Assembly (NCBI GenBank): GCA_019419545.1
Contig: DXZT01000021.1
Span: 1-10,618 of the forward strand
DNA length: 10,618 nucleotides
Reading direction: 5' to 3'
DNA from: Collinsella sp.
GTDB lineage: Bacteria > Actinomycetota > Coriobacteriia > Coriobacteriales > Coriobacteriaceae
Both the position numbers and the translations under genes were made by a program. The notes under the pieces are model-generated. The model did not search any database and was not told where the DNA came from. It saw only the letters and a program-made list of their open reading frames with translations. Shown piece by piece: positions 6,170 through 10,618 of this stretch. Every line of letters begins with the position of its first letter. Positions within the stretch are counted from its first letter, which is position 1.

Positions 6170-7570
6170 ATGGCTTCTTCTGATGCAACACAACGAGCAG
6201 TCCTTGCCGGACTTTCCTGCGGGATCGGCCTTGCCGCCCCCGTGGTGATGTATGCCGCGACGCTGCCGTTCTCGTCGGTCAACGAGACGGTTGTCGCGGG
6301 CGCTGTTCCCTTTGCCGTCGGTGCGGTGGCGGGCGTGGGCATCTATGCCGCCTCGCTGGGTATCTCCGAGTACCGTGCGCAGCGTGAAGAGCGTCTGTTC
6401 CAGCCCGATGCCATGGGCGGTGCCGCCAATCTCAATCAGCATCAAAGCGAGTTCAAGACCGCCTCGATTCCAGCTCAGCAGCAGGATGCGACTCCATATG
6501 CTGCCGCTTCTGCTTCTCAGGCTCAGTCGGAGCAGTCTACCTCGGCATTCCTTTCCGGCCTGACTGGTGCGTTCCATCGCCGTCATGCCGATGATGGTGT
6601 CCCTACCATCGCTCGAGCCGCAGATGCCATGGACGAGGCCGAGGCTTGGTCCATGATCGACAGTATGCTCGACGACGATTCGCCGGTGAGCTGCGACCCT
6701 GCGCGCTCGCGCGACGTCTATCAAGTCGCCATCGACGAGCTCACCAACGGCGGGCAGACCGGCTCCTTCAATCGCGACGACATCGCCGCCGCGGCACGCG
6801 CCGTGTCTGGCTCCCAGGCCGCCCCTGCGGGCAGCACGGCGGCTTTTGTGGCACTCGTTGCCAACGCGGCAGCCAATAACGCCTGCAGCGCCACCTCGGC
6901 GGACGTGAACGCTTCTGCCGATAATTCGTACGTTGATGAAGCCATGACCGCGGACGAGGAGGCCGTTGCCGCCCGCCGTGCCGCCGAAAGCTCGCTTTGG
7001 GGCGCTCCTGCCCAGCAGCAGGCGGCTGAGGCTGCGCCGTACAACGCAAACCTCGCCAGCATGCCTATCATTTTCGGTGCCGCGGACATCGATCTCGATG
7101 ACCTCGATGAGCCTGCAGCCATCACCGCATCGATTGATGCCCAAGATCGCATCGACACCGGCGACCTTCCGGATGCCTCGCTCGAGGTTGATGTCCCCAT
7201 GGCCGATTACTCGGGCCACGAGGACATGTGGGCCGCTGCCACCGCGATTCTGGACGAGATCGACGAGCCTGCTCCTGTTGCAGCTCCCGCTCCCGTCGCT
7301 GCCCCTCAGCCTGCTGCACCCGCCTATGTCGGCCGTCACAGCGCTGTGTTCCCCGAGGATACCGCCCGTATCTCGCGCGAGGGCATCGAGCGAGCCGAGG
7401 CTATTGCCGCCGGCATTATGGAAAATCGTCGTCACGAGCGCGTCAATCAGATCCTCGAGGAAGAGATCGAGCGCCTGCAGTCCTCTACCGCCAAGCGTAC
7501 GGGCCGTGCCTATCTGAGCGTTATCGAGGGCGGTACCGCCAGCTTCGCGCCGCTCCGCGCGGAGGCATAA
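6170..7570 (+). CDS. Unrecognised acidic protein with two N-terminal membrane segments
   Basis: I do not recognise this 466-residue protein. Two hydrophobic Ala/Gly/Val-rich stretches (about 11-33 and 41-63) are separated by a short polar loop and probably form a membrane hairpin. The Arg/Glu-rich EYRAQREER follows, so the long remainder probably lies in the cytoplasm by the positive-inside rule. Residues 80-395 are low-complexity, Ala-rich and acidic (for example DIDLDDLDEP), with a Pro/Ala linker at 367-386. Residues 396-440 look like an amphipathic coiled coil (ISREGIERAEAI, RVNQILEEEIERLQ), ending in a tail YLSVIEGGTASFAPL. The ATG at 6170 is preferred over a TTG nine codons upstream because GGAG at 6161-6164 sits 5 nt before it. 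It is followed after 7 nt by a VanZ-family gene, so the two are probably co-transcribed. A cell-envelope or membrane-scaffold role is only a guess. Confidence 0.82.
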   Translation: MASSDATQRAVLAGLSCGIGLAAPVVMYAATLPFSSVNETVVAGAVPFAVGAVAGVGIYAASLGISEYRAQREERLFQPDAMGGAANLNQHQSEFKTASIPAQQQDATPYAAASASQAQSEQSTSAFLSGLTGAFHRRHADDGVPTIARAADAMDEAEAWSMIDSMLDDDSPVSCDPARSRDVYQVAIDELTNGGQTGSFNRDDIAAAARAVSGSQAAPAGSTAAFVALVANAAANNACSATSADVNASADNSYVDEAMTADEEAVAARRAAESSLWGAPAQQQAAEAAPYNANLASMPIIFGAADIDLDDLDEPAAITASIDAQDRIDTGDLPDASLEVDVPMADYSGHEDMWAAATAILDEIDEPAPVAAPAPVAAPQPAAPAYVGRHSAVFPEDTARISREGIERAEAIAAGIMENRRHERVNQILEEEIERLQSSTAKRTGRAYLSVIEGGTASFAPLRAEA

Positions 7571-7577
7571 CTTCTGC

Positions 7578-8027
7578 ATGGTTAAGATCAATCGAAAATG
7601 GGCGGTCGTGACCTGCCTGATGGCGCTCTTGATCTGGGGCAATTCGCTGGTTCCCGGCTCGGGGTCGGGCTCGCTGAGCCTAACGGTCATGGAAGCTATC
7701 CGCGATTTCCTGCGCGGCGTGGGACTTCCATATGAATGGGTGACCAACTTTGTTGTTCGCAAATGCGCGCATTTTACCGAGTATATGGTGCTCGGCATCT
7801 TGGCAACGCACGCCTTTGATTTTGAGGGCCGGCGCACCTTTGACGTGCTGCTGCCCACGGCGGTGTTCCTGCTGCTGATTCCTTCGATCGACGAGACGAT
7901 TCAGCTCTTTGTGCCGGGACGCGCCGGCATGATCACCGATGTGATGATCGACTGCTGTGGTGCGGCAACGGGCGTTGTGCTCCGATATCTCTTACGGCCG
8001 CTGATGCGCGCCAAAAAAGCCGCCTAG
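7578..8027 (+). CDS. VanZ-family integral membrane protein
   Basis: The 149-residue protein matches the VanZ-like family, named after the enterococcal teicoplanin-resistance accessory protein; most chromosomal members have no defined function. Four hydrophobic segments are visible (about 9-25, 60-80, 88-103, 118-138). Family motifs are intact: WGNS (20-23), KCAHFTEY (62-69), DETIQLF (105-111), PGRAG (113-117) and the D121/D125/G128 cluster in the last membrane segment. The stop of the preceding gene is only 7 nt upstream, and GGAGG at 7561-7565 inside that gene's end is the best SD, at an unusually long 12-nt spacing, so translational coupling is likely. The last codons form the left arm of the terminator. 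Presence here does not by itself imply glycopeptide resistance. Confidence 0.9.
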   Translation: MVKINRKWAVVTCLMALLIWGNSLVPGSGSGSLSLTVMEAIRDFLRGVGLPYEWVTNFVVRKCAHFTEYMVLGILATHAFDFEGRRTFDVLLPTAVFLLLIPSIDETIQLFVPGRAGMITDVMIDCCGAATGVVLRYLLRPLMRAKKAA

Positions 8028-8059
8028 GGCGTATTGTTTGGTCCTAGGCGGCCTTTTTT
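8013..8059. terminator. Bidirectional intrinsic terminator between convergent genes
   Basis: A 10-bp stem, GCCGCCTAGG (8019-8028) with CCTAGGCGGC (8043-8052), has an A tract before it (8013-8018) and a T tract after it (8054-8059), so it can act on both strands. It overlaps the last five codons and stop of the VanZ-family gene. On the minus strand it lies 83 bp beyond the sugar-kinase stop. Confidence 0.9.
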
Positions 8060-8141
8060 ATTTGAGGGCTTATATGAGGTGTGGTGGCGTCGTTCCGTAG
8101 GTCGGATTTGCCGGGCGCGCCACGCCCTGTGGGTGCGTCTG

Positions 8142-9032
8142 CTACTGAAGCGCCTGAGCGCCCAGGGCCAAGCAGCCCATAATGCCCTGTTTGCCCTCGA
8201 GGCTGTTGTTGACGATGTAGTTATCGATGTCGGCCATCTCGGGCGTGACGATGTAGCCGTTGAGCATCTCGGCGCACTTCTTGCGCGCGAGCGGCACGAT
8301 GGGGGTGTGGTCGGCCACGCCGCCACCGATGACGATCTTTTGCGGTGCGTAGCACAGGATGTAGGTCATGAGCGCCTGCGCCAGATAGCCGGCGAGCAGG
8401 TCCATGGCCTCCGGGTCATCGGCCATCTCTCCGGCGCTCTTGCCACCCCAGCGCTTTTTGACGCCGGGACCGGCGATGAGGCCCTCGAGGCAGTTGTCGT
8501 GGAAGGGGCAGCCGCTGTGCTCGCCGATGGTGTCGCGCGGGTCGCGCGTGACCAGGATGTGACCGGCCTCGGGATGCATCATGCCGTGCACGAGCTTACC
8601 GCCCGAGAGCACGCCGGCGCCCACGCCGGTACCGATGGTCAGATACACCACGTCAGTGAGGCCCTGGGCGCAACCAAAGGTGACCTCGCCCAGGCAGGCG
8701 ACGTTGACGTCGGTGTCGTAGCCGCAGGGAATATTGAGCTCGTTTTGGATGGTGCCCAGCAGGTCAAAGTAGCGCCATGCCGTTTTGGGCGTCTCCAGGA
8801 TCTTGCCGTATTGGGACGAGGCAGGGTTGACTGCGGTGGGGCCAAAGGCGCCGATGCCCAGCGCGGCGATGTCCTTGTCGGCAAACCATGCGTTGACGGC
8901 CTCAACGGTCTCCTGCGGGGTCGTGGTCGCAATCTGCTCGCGTTCCAGGACCGTGCCGTCTGCATAGCCCGTGGCGCAGACCATCTTGGTGCCGCCGGCC
9001 TCGAGCGCTCCGATAAGCTGCTGCTCTGCCAT
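8142..9032 (-). CDS. ROK-family sugar kinase, probable fructokinase
   Basis: The 296-residue protein is a ROK-family kinase that uses ATP to phosphorylate a hexose at C6; its features fit the fructokinase (ScrK/GmuE-like) branch. The N-terminal phosphate loop is GALEAGGTK (8-16). AFGPTAVNP (62-70) and DTDVNVACLGE (106-116) follow, with D108 as the probable catalytic base. The ATP-binding motif is IGTGVGAG (133-140). The structural zinc site is complete: H158 in EAGHI, then C175, H178 and C181 in GCPFHDNCLEG. A second glycine motif, IVIGGGVA, is at 233-240. The ATG at 9030-9032 has AGAGAGGA (9038-9045) 5 nt upstream. There is no neighbouring transporter or sugar hydrolase, so the sugar is not shown by context. 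It appears monocistronic, between the aminotransferase terminator and the shared bidirectional terminator. The family is certain; fructose as substrate is inferred. Confidence 0.93.
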   Translation of the reverse strand: MAEQQLIGALEAGGTKMVCATGYADGTVLEREQIATTTPQETVEAVNAWFADKDIAALGIGAFGPTAVNPASSQYGKILETPKTAWRYFDLLGTIQNELNIPCGYDTDVNVACLGEVTFGCAQGLTDVVYLTIGTGVGAGVLSGGKLVHGMMHPEAGHILVTRDPRDTIGEHSGCPFHDNCLEGLIAGPGVKKRWGGKSAGEMADDPEAMDLLAGYLAQALMTYILCYAPQKIVIGGGVADHTPIVPLARKKCAEMLNGYIVTPEMADIDNYIVNNSLEGKQGIMGCLALGAQALQ

Positions 9033-9067
9033 AGTATTCCTCTCTGGACGAGTTGCTCCGTGACTAA

Positions 9068-9103
9068 AGTATAGCGCTCTAAAAAATAAATGAGGTCGCT
9101 ATA
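9068..9103 (-). promoter_or_regulatory. Predicted sugar-kinase promoter with overlapping inverted repeat
   Basis: On the minus strand, TATACT (9073-9068, 5/6 to the -10) lies 36 bp upstream of the start codon; no good -35 is seen at 16-18 bp. Inverted arms TATAGCG (9070-9076) and CGCTATA (9097-9103) are 20 bp apart. One overlaps the -10 and the other lies just upstream of the -35 zone, as expected of an operator. The pattern is seen; regulation is inferred. Confidence 0.4.
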
Positions 9104-9144
9104 AAAAGAAACCTCATGGCCCAACGGGTTCACGAGGTTTCTTT
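9103..9144 (-). terminator. Intrinsic terminator of the aminotransferase gene
   Basis: An 11-bp stem, AAAGAAACCTC (9105-9115) with GAGGTTTCTTT (9134-9144), has an inner CCC/GGG pairing (9120-9122 with 9126-9128). On the minus strand it ends in a T-rich run (9107-9103). It lies 24 bp after the aminotransferase stop and upstream of the sugar-kinase promoter, so the two genes are separate units. On the plus strand the T run is weak. Confidence 0.85.
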
Positions 9145-9168
9145 AGTGCCTTTAGTTACTGACCGTCC

Positions 9169-10350
9169 TTACCCGCGCGGGTTGATTTTATCACGTAGCG
9201 ACTTGAGGTTCTCAAGCGCAGCGTTGAGCGTCTCGTCTCGCTTGGCAAAGTGGAAACGAATCAGATGGTTGACGGGCTCGCGGAAGAAGCTCGAGCCCGG
9301 AACGGCGCCCACGCCCACCTTGGAGGCCAAATCCTCACAGAAGTCGAGGTCGCTGTCATAGCCAAACTCCGAGATATCCATCATCACATAGTAGGCGCCC
9401 TGCGGCACGTTGTGCTCAAGACCGATGCTATCGAGCCCCTGACAGAATAGGTCGCGCTTGGCGGTGTAGAGGTCGAGGACCTCCTGGTAATAGCTGTCGT
9501 CGAATTTGAGGGCGGTGACGACAGCTTCCTGCAGGGGAGCGGCAGCACCCACGGTGAGGAAGTCGTGGACCTTTTTAATGCGCTCGGTGATCTGGGCCGG
9601 GGCGATGGTGTAGCCCAGACGCCAGCCGGTGATGGAGTACGTCTTAGACAGCGAACTGCAGCTGATGGTTCGATCGAACATGCCGGGCAGCGTGGCCATA
9701 TAGACGTGCTCGCGGGGCGCGTAGACGATGTGCTCGTATACCTCGTCGGTAATGCAGTAGGCGTCGTACTTTTTGCAGAGGTCGGCGATTAAGGTGAGCT
9801 CCTCGCGCGTAAAGACCTTGCCGCAGGGGTTGGAAGGGTTGCACAGGACGATGGCCTTGGGATCGTTGTCGCGGAAGGCCGCCTCGAGTGTCTCGCGGTC
9901 AAAGTCGAACGCAGGTGGGTTAAGCGGCACGTAGATGGGCTCGGCACCCGAGAGGATCGTGTCGGCGCCGTAGTTCTCGTAGAATGGCGAGAAGATGACG
10001 ACCTTGTCGCCGGGGTTTGTGACCGTCATCATGGCGGCCATCATGGCCTCGGTGGAGCCGCAGGTGACCACGATGTTCTCGTTGGGGTTGATCGGCATGC
10101 CCATAAAGTGCTCCTGCTTGGCGGCAAGCGCCTCACGCATGGCCTGGGAGCCCCAGGTGATGGAGTACTGGTGATAGAGCGGCTTGGGGTCGCTGGCGAT
10201 GGCGCTCAGGCTGTTGAGCAGCTGCGCCGGGGGATCGAAGTCGGGGAAGCCCTGCGACAGGTTGACGGCGCCATACTTATTGGAGATGCGCGTCATGCGG
10301 CGGATGACCGAATCGGTAAACGTTGCCGTACGGTTGGAGAGTTCTTTCAT
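9169..10350 (-). CDS. Class I/II pyridoxal-phosphate aminotransferase
   Basis: This 393-residue fold-type I enzyme transfers an amino group between an amino acid and a 2-oxo acid in the cytoplasm. The PLP lysine is K236 in SSLSKTYSITGWRLGY. NPSNPCGK (171-178, N175) and TDEVYEHIVY (201-210, D202) contact the cofactor. GSTEAMMAAMM (98-108) holds its phosphate. R365 in LIRFHFAK is the expected substrate-carboxylate arginine. The N-terminal NLSQGFPDFDPP (30-41) and SPFYENY (121-127) resemble the kynurenine/methionine aminotransferase-type (YbdL-like) branch more than classical AspC. The start at 10350 is preferred over an ATG six codons upstream because AAGGA sits 5 nt before it. The gene has its own terminator and no pathway neighbour, so the substrate (aspartate, methionine, aromatic or kynurenine) cannot be fixed. 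Confidence 0.93.
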   Translation of the reverse strand: MKELSNRTATFTDSVIRRMTRISNKYGAVNLSQGFPDFDPPAQLLNSLSAIASDPKPLYHQYSITWGSQAMREALAAKQEHFMGMPINPNENIVVTCGSTEAMMAAMMTVTNPGDKVVIFSPFYENYGADTILSGAEPIYVPLNPPAFDFDRETLEAAFRDNDPKAIVLCNPSNPCGKVFTREELTLIADLCKKYDAYCITDEVYEHIVYAPREHVYMATLPGMFDRTISCSSLSKTYSITGWRLGYTIAPAQITERIKKVHDFLTVGAAAPLQEAVVTALKFDDSYYQEVLDLYTAKRDLFCQGLDSIGLEHNVPQGAYYVMMDISEFGYDSDLDFCEDLASKVGVGAVPGSSFFREPVNHLIRFHFAKRDETLNAALENLKSLRDKINPRG

Positions 10351-10460
10351 GCTTGTCCTTTCGAGCATTTGCAGTGGGGCAAGTTTACTCCTATGAAACC
10401 GGTGGGAATTGCTCGAAATGGTCTCGAAAAACTCTTTTCAAAATTCTTGAAAATTGGGGC

Positions 10461-10489
10461 TTGCATCGCGTGGCGTTCCTTGCAATAAT
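10461..10489 (+). promoter_or_regulatory. Predicted tRNA-His promoter (extended -10)
   Basis: TTGCAT at 10461-10466 is followed after 17 bp by AATAAT at 10484-10489 (5/6), with TGC directly upstream (10481-10483). The predicted start near 10496 leaves a 20-nt leader before the tRNA. Confidence 0.6.
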
Positions 10490-10515
10490 AGTCGAGCGCG
10501 AAGCGCACAGGACAC

Positions 10516-10593
10516 GGTGGGTGTAGCTCAGTTGGCTAGAGCGACGGGTTGTGGTCCCGTAGGTCGAGGGTTCGAGTCCCTTTACCCACCCCA
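10516..10593 (+). tRNA. tRNA-His (anticodon GTG)
   Basis: All cloverleaf parts can be placed. The acceptor is GTGGGTG (10517-10523) with TACCCAC (10583-10589). The D stem is GCTC/GAGC (10526-10529 with 10539-10542). The anticodon stem is ACGGG/CCCGT around the loop TTGTGGT, giving GTG at 10551-10553, which reads histidine codons. The T arm is GAGGG-TTCGAGT-CCCTT (10566-10582). G at 10516 is the tRNA-His-specific G-1, opposite discriminator C73 at 10590, the identity element for HisRS. CCA is encoded at 10591-10593. The gene is divergent from the aminotransferase. Confidence 0.97.
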
Positions 10594-10618
10594 GTTCTTG
10601 CTTCGTGTTGATATCGGG

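Noticed and set aside
5926..6342. Minus-strand 138-codon frame upstream of the unknown membrane protein
   Set aside because: It starts inside the membrane-protein gene on the opposite strand, covers a strong promoter and leader, and shows no motif.
6107..7858. 583-codon frame antisense to the unknown membrane protein
   Set aside because: The plus-strand frame has a promoter, an SD and a coherent membrane/coiled-coil layout, and leads into a certain VanZ-family gene; the antisense frame is Arg/Gly-rich noise.
7578..8027. Glycopeptide-resistance locus because of the VanZ-family gene
   Set aside because: No vanA/vanH/vanX/vanR/vanS-type genes are near; VanZ-like proteins are common in genomes without such resistance.
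8034..9074. Open frame on the plus strand across the whole sugar-kinase gene (346 codons)
   Set aside because: The minus-strand ROK motifs and zinc site are complete, and the plus-strand translation shows no recognisable motif.

Overview
The window looks like a chromosomal housekeeping segment of a high-GC actinobacterium of the class Coriobacteriia, most likely Collinsella or a close relative. The reasons are GC-rich codon use, a CarD-type RNA polymerase regulator, a Rho factor with a very long Ala/Lys/Arg-rich N-terminal extension, and several strong SD-led genes. The genus is an inference from sequence style, not from a search.

Layout, left to right. Positions 1-35 may be the end of an IS3/IS150-like element. 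A CarD-family regulator lies on the minus strand (71-556). A 342-bp divergent region with repeated TATGCA motifs and a promoter leads to argS (899-2752, plus), which ends in a hairpin terminator. The 530-bp argS-rho intergenic region holds a 150-bp element bounded by 27-bp near-perfect inverted repeats, a short imperfect direct repeat, a promoter and a leader of about 135 nt. Rho (3283-5856, plus) follows with its own terminator. A clear promoter and a structured leader of about 130 nt precede a two-gene unit: an unrecognised 466-residue acidic protein with two predicted membrane segments (6170-7570) and a VanZ-family membrane protein (7578-8027). A bidirectional terminator separates this unit from two minus-strand genes, each its own unit: a ROK-family sugar kinase of fructokinase type (8142-9032) and a class I/II PLP aminotransferase (9169-10350). 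A tRNA-His gene with its own promoter (10516-10593) closes the window.

Most genes are independent core functions (transcription, translation, sugar and amino-acid metabolism) and I see no defence or mobile gene cassette. The most unusual items are in Rho and in the non-coding DNA. The Rho primary RNA-binding (cold-shock-like) domain appears to lack the usual aromatic RNP1 motif, while half of the protein is a disordered extension with six recurring basic modules and an Arg/Asn/Asp-rich tract. The 150-bp inverted-repeat element is a good candidate for a multi-copy, undescribed genomic repeat.
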